A stretch of 64,000 bases of DNA from Streptomyces resistomycificus (GTDB taxonomy: Bacteria; Actinomycetota; Actinomycetes; Streptomycetales; Streptomycetaceae), in assembly GCF_001514265.1 (NCBI RefSeq), contig NZ_KQ949009.1, positions 16,135 through 80,134 of the forward strand, in the 5' to 3' direction. Under the pieces are notes generated by a model. That model was given only the letters and a program-made list of their open reading frames with translations. It did no database searches and was not told the origin of the DNA. This document shows, piece after piece, positions 31,388-40,062 of the stretch. Position numbers and translations under genes: made by a program. How positions within the stretch are numbered: the stretch's first letter is position 1; each line of letters starts with the position of its first letter.

Positions 31388-32734
31388 TCAGGCCGACTTG
31401 TCCGCGGTCTGCAGAACCTGGGCCGCCGCCGCTGCCAGTTCGCGCTCCGTGCGCCCCTTGATGACGGCATCGGCTATTTCACCGCTGCGCACGGCGATAT
31501 TCGAAAGGAGCGACGACGTCAGACCGTGCGTGTGCTCCGTGCCGCCCTGGAGATAGATGCCGCAGGTGAGTTCGGGCGTGGTCACAAGCCGGTAGTCGCG
31601 GGTCACCCGGTGGTGTCCCGACTCGTCGCGCAGGCAGTAGCGGTCGAGGTCGCCCAGCAGGTGGGTGGGGTCCATGGTGGCGTAGCCGGTGGCGAAGACG
31701 ATCGCGTCGACGCCCAGTTCCCGCTGCGCGCCGTCCAGCCGCTCCAGCAGCACGCGGGCGGTGTGCCCGTCGGCTGTCACGGACTTCACCTTGGTCTGGT
31801 TGTGGAAGTGCAGCCGCTTGGTGTGGGAGACGTCCTCGTCGTAGGCGATCTGGTAGAGCGCCCGGATGTCGGCGTTGTCCACCACCCCGTAGTTGGTGTT
31901 GCGGTGGTAGCGCCAGAACGCCTCGCGGGTCGGGTCGTCGCCGTAGTAGTAGTCGTCCACCGCGGCGGCGTCGAAGATCTGGTTGGCGAAGGGCGTGTCG
32001 TCGGCGATGGAGTAGCCGTAGGACGGGAAGACGGCGTGCACCTGCGCGTGCGGGAGCTGGGTGTGGAAGAACTTGGTGATCTCCGCCGCGCTCTGCCCGG
32101 CACCCACCACCGCGACGCTCTTGAGCTGCGCGGGCTGCGCCCGGTGGTACTGCGCCAAAAACTCCGAGCTGTGCCAGACCCGTTCGCCGCGCACCACGCC
32201 GTCCGGCATGCGCGGCTCCAGGCCCGTGGAGATGACGACGTTGTGCGCGTTCACCCGCCGGGTGCTTCCGTCGGTGGTGTCGCGGACCTCGATCTGCACG
32301 CAGTCGGGTGCCTCCGCGCCCGGCGGGGGCCGGCGTATCGCGGTGACGGACGAGTTGTAGGTGACCACGTTGGTCATGCTCGACTCCGCCCATTCCAGGT
32401 ACTGGTGGAATTCCTGGCGGGTGGGGAAGAAGTCCTTGCGGTTCACGAACTGGGCGAGCCGGCCCTGCGCGTGCAGGAACGACACGAAGCTGAACCGTGA
32501 CACCGGATTGCGGAAGGTGACCAGGTCCTTCAGGAAGGAGATCTGCATGGTCGCCGACGGCAGCAGCATGTTGCGGTGCCAGCCGAACTGCGGCTGCCGC
32601 TCGAAGAACGCGGACGTCACCGGGTTGGTCAGGACATTGGCGTGATGCTCCTCCAAGGAGATGGCGAGCGACAGATTGGACGGGCCGAAGCCGATGCCGA
32701 CCACATCGTAGGTGTCGTTGTTGCGAGCACTCAT
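31388..32734 (-). CDS. L-ornithine N5-monooxygenase (KtzI-like)
   Basis: A 448-residue N-hydroxylating flavin monooxygenase of the ornithine/lysine type. FAD motif GIGFGPSNLSLAISLEEH is at residues 12-29, FLKDLVTFRNP (substrate/flavin region) near 78, NADPH motif VVGAGQSAAEITKFF near 215, and ATGYATMDPTHLLGDL plus GLTSSLLSNIAVRSGEI in the C-terminal part. It makes N5-hydroxy-L-ornithine with NADPH and O2. GGGAG is 7 bases upstream of the ATG. With the KtzT-like gene at 35209 it forms the known two-enzyme route from ornithine to piperazic acid. Siderophore synthesis is the alternative, but no siderophore synthetase is present. Confidence 0.9.
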   Translation of the reverse strand: MSARNNDTYDVVGIGFGPSNLSLAISLEEHHANVLTNPVTSAFFERQPQFGWHRNMLLPSATMQISFLKDLVTFRNPVSRFSFVSFLHAQGRLAQFVNRKDFFPTRQEFHQYLEWAESSMTNVVTYNSSVTAIRRPPPGAEAPDCVQIEVRDTTDGSTRRVNAHNVVISTGLEPRMPDGVVRGERVWHSSEFLAQYHRAQPAQLKSVAVVGAGQSAAEITKFFHTQLPHAQVHAVFPSYGYSIADDTPFANQIFDAAAVDDYYYGDDPTREAFWRYHRNTNYGVVDNADIRALYQIAYDEDVSHTKRLHFHNQTKVKSVTADGHTARVLLERLDGAQRELGVDAIVFATGYATMDPTHLLGDLDRYCLRDESGHHRVTRDYRLVTTPELTCGIYLQGGTEHTHGLTSSLLSNIAVRSGEIADAVIKGRTERELAAAAAQVLQTADKSA

Positions 32735-32799
32735 GGATATTCTCCCGCTGGCGTTGCTCAGACGTGGACAGGACTCGGCGCCCGCGTCGATGGATGGGG

Positions 32800-33636
32800 T
32801 CAGGCCTGGGCCTGGTGGCGGATCTCCAACGTGCAGCACTTCACACTGCCGCCCGCCTTGAGCAGTTCGGACAGGTCCACACCGACCGGCTCGAAGCCGC
32901 GCTCGCGCAGCTGACCGGCCAGCCCGGTCGCGGTGTCGGGCAGGAACACGTGCAGCCCGTCGGAGACCGCGTTGAGGCCGAACGCCACCGCGTCCGCCTC
33001 CTCGACCACGACCGCGTCGGGGAACAGCGCGCGCAGGGTGGCGAGGCTGTCCGGGCAGAAGGCGCCGGGGTAGTACATGACTTCGGTGTCGGAGAGCACG
33101 GCCAGCGCCGTGTCCAGGTGGTAGAAGCGCGGGTCGGTCAGGGTGAGGGTGACGACCGGGCGGCCGAGGGCCGCCTGCAGCTCGGCGTGGGCGCGCGGGT
33201 CGGTGCGAAAGCCGGTGCCCGCCAGGATCGTGGCGCCCACCACCATGTAGTCGCCCTCCGCCTCGTTGACGTTGGTGGCCAGGTGGACCTCGCGGTAGCC
33301 GCCGGCCGTGAACCACTCCCGGTAGGCCGGCGCCTCGGCGGCCCGCTGCGGATGGCGGAACCTGGCGACCAGGACCCGGTCGTCCACGACGGTCGCCCCG
33401 TTGGCGGCGAAGACCATGTCCGGCAGGCCCTCCACGGGCTCGATGAGATCGACGGTGTGTCCGTGGTCCTGATAGAGCCGTCTCAGACCCTCCCACTGCG
33501 CGATCGCCAGACCGGTGTCGACCGGCTTGCCGGGATCCATCCACGGGTTGATCGCGTAGGTGACGTCGAAGTACGTGGGACGGCACATCAGGTAGTGGCG
33601 GCGGGTGGCCTGACGGACGGCCAGGGTCTGGGACAT
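32800..33636 (-). CDS. Guanidino-group hydrolase (arginine dihydrolase/DDAH-like)
   Basis: A 278-residue protein of the guanidine-modifying (DDAH/amidinotransferase) superfamily. Motifs: LPDMVFAANGATVV (about 71-84), RFRHPQRAAEAPAYREWF, NEAEGDYMVVG (about 124-134), FYHLDTALAVL with the catalytic His (about 173), and GGSVKCCTLEI with the catalytic Cys (267 or 268). The Asn-containing FAAN pattern is like that of ArgZ/AgrE-type arginine dihydrolases, which turn arginine straight into ornithine, ammonia and CO2; dimethylargininase is the alternative. It lies between the ornithine N-hydroxylase and arginine deiminase genes, so supplying ornithine for piperazate is a natural role. Confidence 0.75.
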   Translation of the reverse strand: MSQTLAVRQATRRHYLMCRPTYFDVTYAINPWMDPGKPVDTGLAIAQWEGLRRLYQDHGHTVDLIEPVEGLPDMVFAANGATVVDDRVLVARFRHPQRAAEAPAYREWFTAGGYREVHLATNVNEAEGDYMVVGATILAGTGFRTDPRAHAELQAALGRPVVTLTLTDPRFYHLDTALAVLSDTEVMYYPGAFCPDSLATLRALFPDAVVVEEADAVAFGLNAVSDGLHVFLPDTATGLAGQLRERGFEPVGVDLSELLKAGGSVKCCTLEIRHQAQA

Positions 33637-33754
33637 GGCGGTGCTTCCTCTCGGTCGGTGCAACTCGGGTGGCGCCAGGGGCCGGCGGCCGCGGCGCCTC
33701 GCGGTGAGCCCGCGGCCCTCGCGGCTGTCGCCGTCGGGGGCCGGGCGGCGGGAG

Positions 33755-34990
33755 TCAGACGGCGTCGCGCTCGATGGGGCAGCTCATGCAGCGCGGGCCG
33801 CCGCGGCCCCGGCCGAGCTGGTCGCCCCTGATCCGCAGCACCTCGATGCCGTTGTCCTCGAGCATCCGGTTGCTGTGCTCGTTGACCTCGTAGGCGATGA
33901 CGCTGCCGGGAGCGACGGCCAGGAGGTTGCAGCCGTCGTTCCACTGCTCGCGCCGGGCGCTGAAGGTGTCCTGCTCGGCCTGCAGGACGCGGACCCTGTC
34001 CAGGCCGAGCGCGGCGGCGATGGCGGCGAACAGATCCGTGTTCTCGCAGACGTCGGGGACCTGACGGGCCCCGGGGGTCAGCGTCCACGACCGCAGCCCG
34101 GCACGGTCCAGGCCGGTGAAGAGGGTGAAGGCGTCCCTGTCCACCATGGTCATCACCGTGTCCAGGTGCATGAACGCACGGGCCTTGGGCAGCTCCACGG
34201 CGATCACACGCCGGGCCGAACCGGCCTCGAAGAGGCGGCGGGCCAGGATCTCCACACCGGCGGGCGTGGTGCGCTCCCCGAGCCCGACCAGGACGGTGCC
34301 GTTGCCGATCACCTCGACGTCACCGCCCTCGATCACGGCCGGCGCCATCGCCTCGCCGTCGATCCAGCGCTGCGCACCGCTCTCCGCGAACATCGGGTGG
34401 AAGTTGTAGATCGCCTCGTAGTTGACCGTCTCGCGCCGGCGCCCGGCCTTGCGCATCGGGTTGACGCAGACACCGTCGTAGACCCAGCAGCTGGTGTCAC
34501 GGGTGAACAGCGAGTTGGGCAGCGGCGGCAGGACGAAATCGTCGTCGGCCAGCAGGTCCAGGGCGAACGAACGGCTCGGGCCGCGGCGCTCTCCCAGCGC
34601 CTCCGACAGCTCGCGCTTGCTCAGGCCGCCCAGCAGGTGCGTGGCCAGGTCACCCGGCCCCATCGCGGTCAGCACCTGCCGCGCCGCCCCGGCCAGCGCG
34701 GCACCCAGGTGCGGCTGACGGTCGTCCAGGACGCGGTCCAGGACGAAGGCCACCGCCTCCTCGGTCTTGACCGTCTCGGCGAGCAGGTCGTGCAGGAGAT
34801 GCACCGTCACTCCCCGCTCGCGCAGGAGCTGCTGGAAAGCCCGGTGCTCCTCCTTCGCCCGGGAGACCCAGACGACGTCGTCGAAGAGCAGCTCGTCCTT
34901 GTTGTCCGGGGTCAGCCGCTCGAAATCCAGACCGGGCTCGTGCAGGATGACGTGCTTCAGCGCACCGACCTCAGAATTTACATGGAACAT
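33755..34990 (-). CDS. arcA: Arginine deiminase
   Basis: A 411-residue arginine deiminase of full length. Conserved blocks: LPNSLFTRDTSCWVYDGV, EGGDVEVIGNGTVLVG, AFMHLDTVMTMVDRD (catalytic His) and GRGRGGPRCMSCPIERD with the catalytic Cys at about residue 401. It hydrolyses arginine to citrulline and ammonia. GAGGCGAG precedes the ATG. It is expressed leftwards with the dihydrolase and ornithine hydroxylase genes from a SARP-type promoter at 35042-35073. There is no carbamate kinase here, so it is not a catabolic arc operon; it may give citrulline, ornithine (through a carbamoyltransferase) or ammonia for the cluster. Confidence 0.9.
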   Translation of the reverse strand: MFHVNSEVGALKHVILHEPGLDFERLTPDNKDELLFDDVVWVSRAKEEHRAFQQLLRERGVTVHLLHDLLAETVKTEEAVAFVLDRVLDDRQPHLGAALAGAARQVLTAMGPGDLATHLLGGLSKRELSEALGERRGPSRSFALDLLADDDFVLPPLPNSLFTRDTSCWVYDGVCVNPMRKAGRRRETVNYEAIYNFHPMFAESGAQRWIDGEAMAPAVIEGGDVEVIGNGTVLVGLGERTTPAGVEILARRLFEAGSARRVIAVELPKARAFMHLDTVMTMVDRDAFTLFTGLDRAGLRSWTLTPGARQVPDVCENTDLFAAIAAALGLDRVRVLQAEQDTFSARREQWNDGCNLLAVAPGSVIAYEVNEHSNRMLEDNGIEVLRIRGDQLGRGRGGPRCMSCPIERDAV

Positions 34991-35041
34991 GCTCTCGCCT
35001 CACTTCGATCCTGGGCAGTTACTGCACGCTCGATGAAGGCG

Positions 35042-35073
35042 AAGTTATCCGCGCCGATTTCTCTTTCGTTATC
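35042..35073 (-). promoter_or_regulatory. SARP-type promoter of the arginine deiminase operon
   Basis: Read on the minus strand: GATAACG (35073-35067), 4 bp, a degenerate second heptamer AGAAATC (35062-35056), 8 bp, then the -10-like TAACTT (35047-35042). Same spacing as the sites at 3629, 6094 and 35129. Transcription would start near 35035, about 45 nt before the start codon. Confidence 0.5.
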
Positions 35074-35128
35074 GAACTCATTTCGGCCAACGGCGGATCC
35101 ATCACACCCTCGACAGTGAAGTCCGATC

Positions 35129-35160
35129 GATAACGACTCGAATAGAGACGTGGCTAGTTT
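35129..35160 (+). promoter_or_regulatory. SARP-type promoter of the piperazate synthase gene
   Basis: GATAACG (35129-35135), 4 bp, GAATAGA (35140-35146), 8 bp, TAGTTT (35155-35160). The block 35124-35161 is nearly identical to 6089-6126 upstream of the tiny-peptide operon. It is divergent from the arginine deiminase promoter, so ornithine supply and piperazate synthesis can be activated together. Confidence 0.75.
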
Positions 35161-35208
35161 TCGCGTCCATGAAGCAAGCCACAGTCCACGTCGAAGGGGT
35201 GGTGTGAG

Positions 35209-35862
35209 ATGTTCGTTCCCCCGCCGTACCGGGAACCGGACGGTTCCTGGATGGCCGACCTGATCCGCGGCAACCCGCTGGCGCTCCTGGTGGGCAACGG
35301 CCCGGACGCCGACGGCCCGTTCGCCACCCACCTGCCCGTGATCCCGGATCCCGAGGCGAGCGGTGCATGGTCCGCCGACCTGTCGGGTGCCGTCCTGCTC
35401 GGACACATGAACCGGGCGAATCCGCACTGGGCCGCGCTGGAGTCGGGGGCCACCGCGGTGCTGGCCTTCACCGGCCCGCACGCCTACGTGTCACCGACGC
35501 TCTACGAGGTGACCCCGGCCGCGCCCACCTGGAACTTCACCTCGGTGCACGTGCGTGGCACGGTCGAGAGGATCGACGAGAGGGCGTCGGCCGAGGCGGC
35601 ACTGCAGGTGGTGCAGGCCACCGTGCGGGCCTTCGAGGGCCGGTTCGGCACCGGCTGGGACATGTCCGCCTCCCTCGACTACTTCCGCCAGATCCTGCCG
35701 GCCGTGGGCGCCTTCCGGTTCACCGTCCTGGGCGCCGACGGCATGTTCAAACTCAGCCAGGAACAGTCCGCCCCCGTCCGGGAGCGCGTACAGCACTCGT
35801 TCGGTCAGCGCGCCTGCAGCCGCCATCGCGCCACCGCCGCACTCATGGAGAAGCTGCCCTGA
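35209..35862 (+). CDS. Piperazate synthase (KtzT-like, PaiB/FMN-binding family)
   Basis: A 217-residue protein of the PaiB (FMN_bind_2) fold, the family that includes KtzT, the heme enzyme that joins the two nitrogens of N5-hydroxyornithine to make piperazic acid. The motif LLGHMNRANPHWAAL (about 63-77) contains His66 and His73, one of which is a candidate heme ligand by analogy. PTWNFTSVHVRGTVERI is also typical. Annotation pipelines often call this family a transcriptional regulator. Together with the ornithine N-hydroxylase and three NRPS modules with one shared pocket code, the enzyme function is the better call. AAGGGG lies upstream of the ATG. Confidence 0.85.
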   Translation: MFVPPPYREPDGSWMADLIRGNPLALLVGNGPDADGPFATHLPVIPDPEASGAWSADLSGAVLLGHMNRANPHWAALESGATAVLAFTGPHAYVSPTLYEVTPAAPTWNFTSVHVRGTVERIDERASAEAALQVVQATVRAFEGRFGTGWDMSASLDYFRQILPAVGAFRFTVLGADGMFKLSQEQSAPVRERVQHSFGQRACSRHRATAALMEKLP

Positions 35863-35953
35863 CGAACCGAAACCGCACCCCCGTCCCTCTTCCGTCTCTC
35901 CCCTGAAAACGAAAATACCGGATCACGGGTTTGTTCTTGACCTGTGCACGGCG

Positions 35954-35980
35954 GCCGGCGGGCCCCCAGGACCCGCCGGC
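35954..35980. terminator. Hairpin between convergent genes
   Basis: GCCGGCGGG (35954-35962) pairs perfectly with CCCGCCGGC (35972-35980) around a 9-base loop. It lies between the stops of the piperazate synthase and the beta-lactamase-fold gene, so it could end transcripts from both sides. Confidence 0.5.
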
Positions 35981-36017
35981 GCCGGCAGTGCGGCCTTCCG
36001 GGCGTTCTCGCCCCGCC

Positions 36018-37202
36018 TCAGTGTGCGCGCGAGGGCGTGGCGCAGTACTCGGCGCTCAGGGTGGGCAGGATGTCGTCCGCCCGCCAGTCGCTGTTGTAGT
36101 TGAACGTGAGCTGGTGGCGGCCGTCCTCGGTGACGGCGGCCAGCGAGAGCCACCCCACCGTGCCTCCGTCGCGATACCAGATGGTGGTGCCGCAGCCCAG
36201 CGTCAGCCGCTCGATGCCCAGCCCGTAGGACGAGATGGGGAAGTCGGGGTTGACGACGGTCGTCTTCATCGCCTTCAGCTGCTGCGGCGCCAGCAGCTTG
36301 CCGCGCATCAAAGCCCCGTAGAAGCGGTTCAGGTCGGCCGCGCTGGAGATGATGTCGCCGTTGCCCCAGCCCTGCGAGCCGTTCACCTCGGTGACGTCGT
36401 CGATCCGGTCCGGCTGGGTGAGGAAGAAGAGCTTGGAGTAGCCGCGGCTGCTGGGCTTAGGCAGGCTGACGCCGTCGCCGGGGTGGGACGTCGCCTTGAG
36501 CCCCAGGGGTTCGATGATGCGCTTGCGCACCTCGTCCTCGTAGGGCCTGCCGCCGACCTTCTCCACGATCAGCGCGGCCAGGATGTCGTTGGTGTTGGAG
36601 AACCCGTGCCTGGCCCCGGGCTTGAACACCGGCGCGTGGGCCAGCGCCACCTCCACCCGCCTGGTGGGCGCCATGGTGTCGTAGCGGTGCTGGAGGTAAC
36701 CGTCGCCCAGGACGTAGGTGTCGACGTACGCGCTGTCGGCGAAGTAGTCGAACAGGCCGCTGGTGTGGTTGAGGAGCTGCCGTACGGTGATCAGGCGGCC
36801 GTCGTTGCCGTTGCCCGTCACCAGGCCGGGCAGATGGCGCTCCACGGGGTCGTCGAGAGTGAGTTTCTTCTCCGCCTCCATCTGCAGGAGGACCGTCGCC
36901 ACGAAGGTGCTGGTGATGTGCCCGACGCGGAACCGGTCGTTCTTGCCGCGCGGCGCCCCCGACGTCATGTCGCCCACGCCCGCCGCCGCCTTCCACACCC
37001 CCTGGTCATCCCGTGCCTCGGCGGTGACGCCGGGGATACCGGCCGCGACGGCCGCGTCGATCGCGGCCTGCGTCGCCTGGTGACCGGCCGCCGTGGGGGA
37101 CGTGTCCCGCGATGCCTGGGCGGGAGCCGTGAAAGCGGTGGCCGTGAACGCGATGGCCGCCAAACCCACCACGCCGGCCCTTGGTCTCTTGCCTAGCGTC
37201 AT
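36018..37202 (-). CDS. Secreted beta-lactamase/DD-peptidase-fold protein with degenerate active site
   Basis: A 394-residue protein with an N-terminal signal peptide (MTLGKRPRAGVVGLAAIAFTATAFTAPAQA, cut expected after AQA) and the class C beta-lactamase/D-Ala-D-Ala carboxypeptidase fold (VRQLLNHTSGLFDYF, FSNTNDILAALIVEKV, SSAADLNRFYGALMRGKLL). The nucleophile motif SxxK, expected as GSITKTF, reads GHITSTF, so both Ser and Lys are gone. YxN is FSN and the KTG-type box is DGG. It should therefore not be an active serine hydrolase; a binding, sequestering or immunity role is possible. The start at 37202 is where the signal peptide begins. Confidence 0.75.
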   Translation of the reverse strand: MTLGKRPRAGVVGLAAIAFTATAFTAPAQASRDTSPTAAGHQATQAAIDAAVAAGIPGVTAEARDDQGVWKAAAGVGDMTSGAPRGKNDRFRVGHITSTFVATVLLQMEAEKKLTLDDPVERHLPGLVTGNGNDGRLITVRQLLNHTSGLFDYFADSAYVDTYVLGDGYLQHRYDTMAPTRRVEVALAHAPVFKPGARHGFSNTNDILAALIVEKVGGRPYEDEVRKRIIEPLGLKATSHPGDGVSLPKPSSRGYSKLFFLTQPDRIDDVTEVNGSQGWGNGDIISSAADLNRFYGALMRGKLLAPQQLKAMKTTVVNPDFPISSYGLGIERLTLGCGTTIWYRDGGTVGWLSLAAVTEDGRHQLTFNYNSDWRADDILPTLSAEYCATPSRAH

Positions 37203-37364
37203 TTCCCGCTCCTGAGAGTCGTCTGAATGTGGCTGATGCCGTACTTGTGCGGTCCGTCGGCGGCAGAGTAGGCCACCGGGCGGGGCGGGCGGCCCGTTCC
37301 GAAAGACCCCCGACGGCGACGCCACGGCCCGGCCGTGCGGAACACCCGCCCGGCCCGCCACCCG

Positions 37365-38465
37365 CTAGAGGAGCCCCGAGCCGGCCGACACCCGCCGCGT
37401 CGTGCTCGCCGTCAACTCGTTGAAACGGCGCAGCAGTTGGTTCTGCTCCTGCTGCAGACGCTCGATGCGGCACTGCAGGCGGGCGATCTCCTCGCCGAGC
37501 GGGAGCACCGCGTCGTCGGCCCTCACCTCCGCCTGCGCGGACCCCGCCTCACCCCACGGCGCCTGCGCCCAGGACGCCTTGGCGGCCCATGATGCCTCGG
37601 ACCGGGACGCGGCGGCCCGGGGCGGGCCGGGCGGGCGGGTAAGGGGCGCCGCGGCGAGGGCCGGGTCGTGGTGGAGGATCGCCTCCATCAGGCCGCGCAG
37701 AGCGGGGCCCGGCTCCACACCGAGTTCCCGCACCATGTGACTGCGCGCCCGGTCGTACACGCCCAGCGCCTCCGCCTGCCGGCCACAGCGGTAGAGGGCG
37801 ACCATCAGCAGGTCGTGGAACCGCTCCCGCAGGGGGTGATCGACGGTGAGCTCCACCAGCTCGCCGGTGATCTCACCGTGGCGCCCGGTGCGCAGATGCG
37901 CGTCATACAGCAACTCCAGCGCACTGAGGCGGTGTTCCTCCAGCTGGGCGGCTTTGCCCGCGCAGATGTCGCCGAGCACGCTGCCCTCCAGCGCCGGGCC
38001 GCGCCACAACGACAGGGCCCGGCGCAGCAGTTCACCGGCCTGCCCCGGGTCCTCGGGCAGGACCCGCCGGGCCTTGTCGGTCAGCTGCTGGAAACATGCG
38101 GCGTCCGTCTCCACGGGGGCGAGCTGCAGGGTGTAGCCGCGCGAGGTGGTCACGATCCACGGCCGCGGCACGGGCTGCACGGACTGCGTGTGCTGCGTGT
38201 GCTGCGCGGGCTGTTCGATGTCCTGGTACTTCAGGCCGGACAGCAGGCGGCGCAGCCGGGCCACATGGACCTGCAGCGCGTTCGCGGCGTTGGCGGGCGG
38301 GTGTTCGCCCCACAGCTCGTCGATGAGCCGCTGCCCGGAGACGTTGTGCCCGGCCTTCACCACCAGTGCCCCCAGCAGCGCACGCTGCTTGGCACCGGTG
38401 GGAAGGATCCGCAGACCGCTCTGTTCGTCCCGGACTTCCACAAGCCCCAGCATGCGGAACTGCAT
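37365..38465 (-). CDS. SARP-family transcriptional activator 2
   Basis: A 366-residue SARP. The OmpR-like domain starts MQFRMLGLVEVRDEQ and has GAKQRALLGALV and VARLRRLLSG; the BTAD domain has RRALSLWRGPALEG and YDRARSHMVRELGVEPGPALRGL. Between the two a His/Gln/Thr-rich insert (QHTQHTQSVQPV) lengthens the wing. The C-terminus carries an Ala/Ser/Trp repeat and a coiled coil (EEIARLQCRIERLQQEQNQLLRRFNEL) absent from SARP 1, suggesting dimerisation. GAGGGGAAGAG precedes the ATG. It is a second candidate activator for the shared direct-repeat promoters. Confidence 0.9.
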   Translation of the reverse strand: MQFRMLGLVEVRDEQSGLRILPTGAKQRALLGALVVKAGHNVSGQRLIDELWGEHPPANAANALQVHVARLRRLLSGLKYQDIEQPAQHTQHTQSVQPVPRPWIVTTSRGYTLQLAPVETDAACFQQLTDKARRVLPEDPGQAGELLRRALSLWRGPALEGSVLGDICAGKAAQLEEHRLSALELLYDAHLRTGRHGEITGELVELTVDHPLRERFHDLLMVALYRCGRQAEALGVYDRARSHMVRELGVEPGPALRGLMEAILHHDPALAAAPLTRPPGPPRAAASRSEASWAAKASWAQAPWGEAGSAQAEVRADDAVLPLGEEIARLQCRIERLQQEQNQLLRRFNELTASTTRRVSAGSGLL

Positions 38466-38542
38466 CTCTTCCCCTCACACAGGCTGACATCCCCGTCAGT
38501 TGCAGGCGTTTGGCGGCCGCGTGCCGGCGGCGCGCCGGAGGT

Positions 38543-39289
38543 TCACCAGGAGCGGGTCGCGCCCGCCGCGTCGAGCGCGGTCGTCGCGTCCTGTTCGATC
38601 TGCCGCAGCAGCGGCCCGGGATCGTCCTGGAAGTAGAAGTGCCCGCCGTCGAAGACCCGCAGGCCCACAAAGCGCTCGGTGTGCTGTGCCCAGCCGCTCA
38701 TCCGCGCCGGAGAGGCGGAGTGATCCTCGCCGCCCGCGTAGGCGGACAGCGCCACGGGCAGGGCAGGGGCACCGGGAGCGGGGCGCCAGGTCTCCACCAG
38801 GCGCAGGTCGGTCCGGATGACCGGCTGGAACAGGGCCCACAGGTCGGGGTCGTCGAAGACCTCGTCCGGCGTGCCGCCCAGCAGCCGCAGCCGGGTCCGC
38901 AGCTCCGCGTCGGGCAGCTGGTGGTAGCCCTGGCCCGGGGGCGCGGGCTGCGGCGCGGAGCGTGCGGAGACGCCCACCCACACCGGCAGCGGCAGGCCCC
39001 GGTCGATGACCCTGCGGGTGATCTCGTACGTCACCAGGGCGCCCATGCTGTGCCCGAACAGGGCGTAGGGGCAGTCCAGTTCGGGCTCGATGCTGTGCAG
39101 CAGGAAGTCGGCGAGGCGGCCGGCGTCGCTGATCTGCGGCAGGTCCAGGAGGAGGCCGTGGCCCGGGGCGTCCAGCAGCCGCACGTCCCACGTGCGCGGC
39201 AGCGCGGTGGGCCAGTGGCGGTACAGCAGGTGTGAGCCCCCGGCGTGGTGCAGGACGAACAGGCGCAGGGCAGGTGGTGTGCTGTCCAT
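38543..39289 (-). CDS. Type II thioesterase
   Basis: A 248-residue alpha/beta hydrolase of the external (editing) thioesterase family. Motifs: LFVLHHAGGSHLLYRHW, the nucleophile elbow GHSMGALVTYEI (Ser about residue 91), and FDGGHFYF with the catalytic His near residue 220. It removes wrong or stalled acyl groups from carrier proteins of the NRPSs. GGGAGA lies before the ATG. It is divergent from the mbtH-like gene, with two cluster palindromes between them. Confidence 0.9.
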   Translation of the reverse strand: MDSTPPALRLFVLHHAGGSHLLYRHWPTALPRTWDVRLLDAPGHGLLLDLPQISDAGRLADFLLHSIEPELDCPYALFGHSMGALVTYEITRRVIDRGLPLPVWVGVSARSAPQPAPPGQGYHQLPDAELRTRLRLLGGTPDEVFDDPDLWALFQPVIRTDLRLVETWRPAPGAPALPVALSAYAGGEDHSASPARMSGWAQHTERFVGLRVFDGGHFYFQDDPGPLLRQIEQDATTALDAAGATRSW

Positions 39290-39846
39290 CGCTCTCCCTC
39301 AAATCGGGCCGCACGGTCTCGGATCGGTCGACGGTGTCCGGCCCACCGCGGGCGGGCACCGGGCGGGCCCGGCCGCTGGTGCGGCAGGTCTTGAGTGGTC
39401 CTCAGGTGGCGCGCGGCGCGGACAGGGGCGGCGGACATCGGAAGGAAGCGAGCGCACCTGGGGGATGTGCCCCGGCAGTCCGGCGCGTGAGGGTGGTGAG
39501 GCCCGTGCGGGCCCCCTGTGGCTCGCCCCCGTCAGCGGCGAAGCCCGCCAAAGGTTATCGGAGAACGGGCCTGGCCTGGGAAAGGCGGCGCACCGAGCGC
39601 CTGGGGGAGCGGGCCGGCGACCGGGAGCCGTTGAGCCTTTTGCCCTTGTAGCACTGACGGTCGAGTCCTTACGGTGACGGGCAACGCCGGGGTCGCCACC
39701 GATGCCGGGTGTCCTGTCGACCGGACGCCCGGGTGTCCTGTCGACCGGACAACGCCGACCGGCCGACCCGCGCCCGGTGCCCTCTCGCACCCGGCCCGGC
39801 GATCTCGCATCCCGAGTCACCCCATGACGGTTAAGGACGGTGCCTG
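39290..39846. other. Divergent control region between thioesterase and MbtH genes
   Basis: About 560 bp without a gene. The only clear structure is the pair of palindromes at 39711-39750. The open frames crossing it lack family features. Confidence 0.6.
39711..39750. promoter_or_regulatory. Two tandem copies of the cluster palindrome
   Basis: GTCCTGTCGACCGGAC occurs at 39711-39726 and again, base for base, at 39735-39750. The centres are 24 bp apart, about two helical turns, so two dimers could bind the same face. The second copy ends 97 bp before the mbtH-like start codon. The flanking GGGT is repeated too. Confidence 0.65.
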
Positions 39847-40062
39847 TTGAGCACGAACCCCTTCGACGACGAGGACGGCCGCTTCTACGTGGTGGCCAAC
39901 GACGAGGACCAGCACTCCCTGTGGCCGGTGTTCTCCGAGGTGCCCGCGGGCTGGCGGGTGGTCTTCGGCGAGGCGGCCAGGGCCGAGTGCCTGGAGTACG
40001 TCGAGCGGAACTGGACCGACCTGCGCCCCAGGAGCCTGCGGGAGGCCATGGCGGCCGGCTGA
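39847..40062 (+). CDS. mbtH: MbtH-like protein
   Basis: A 71-residue MbtH-like protein that binds and activates NRPS adenylation domains. The family signature is clear: NPFDDEDGRFYVVANDEDQHSLWP, VPAGWRVVFG and NWTDLRPRSLREAM. It begins at a TTG codon (AAGGACGG upstream), which may lower its expression. It lies at the head of the plus-strand NRPS region and should serve the A domains of NRPS 1-3 and perhaps the stand-alone one. Confidence 0.9.
   Translation: MSTNPFDDEDGRFYVVANDEDQHSLWPVFSEVPAGWRVVFGEAARAECLEYVERNWTDLRPRSLREAMAAG

Noticed and set aside
35209..35862. PaiB-type negative transcriptional regulator
   Set aside because: The fold is shared, but the partner ornithine N-hydroxylase, the His-containing LLGHMNRANPHW motif and the NRPS context favour piperazate synthase.
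36018..37202. Penicillin-binding-protein-type thioesterase for peptide cyclisation
   Set aside because: Such enzymes need the SxxK serine, which is absent here; the protein also has a signal peptide.
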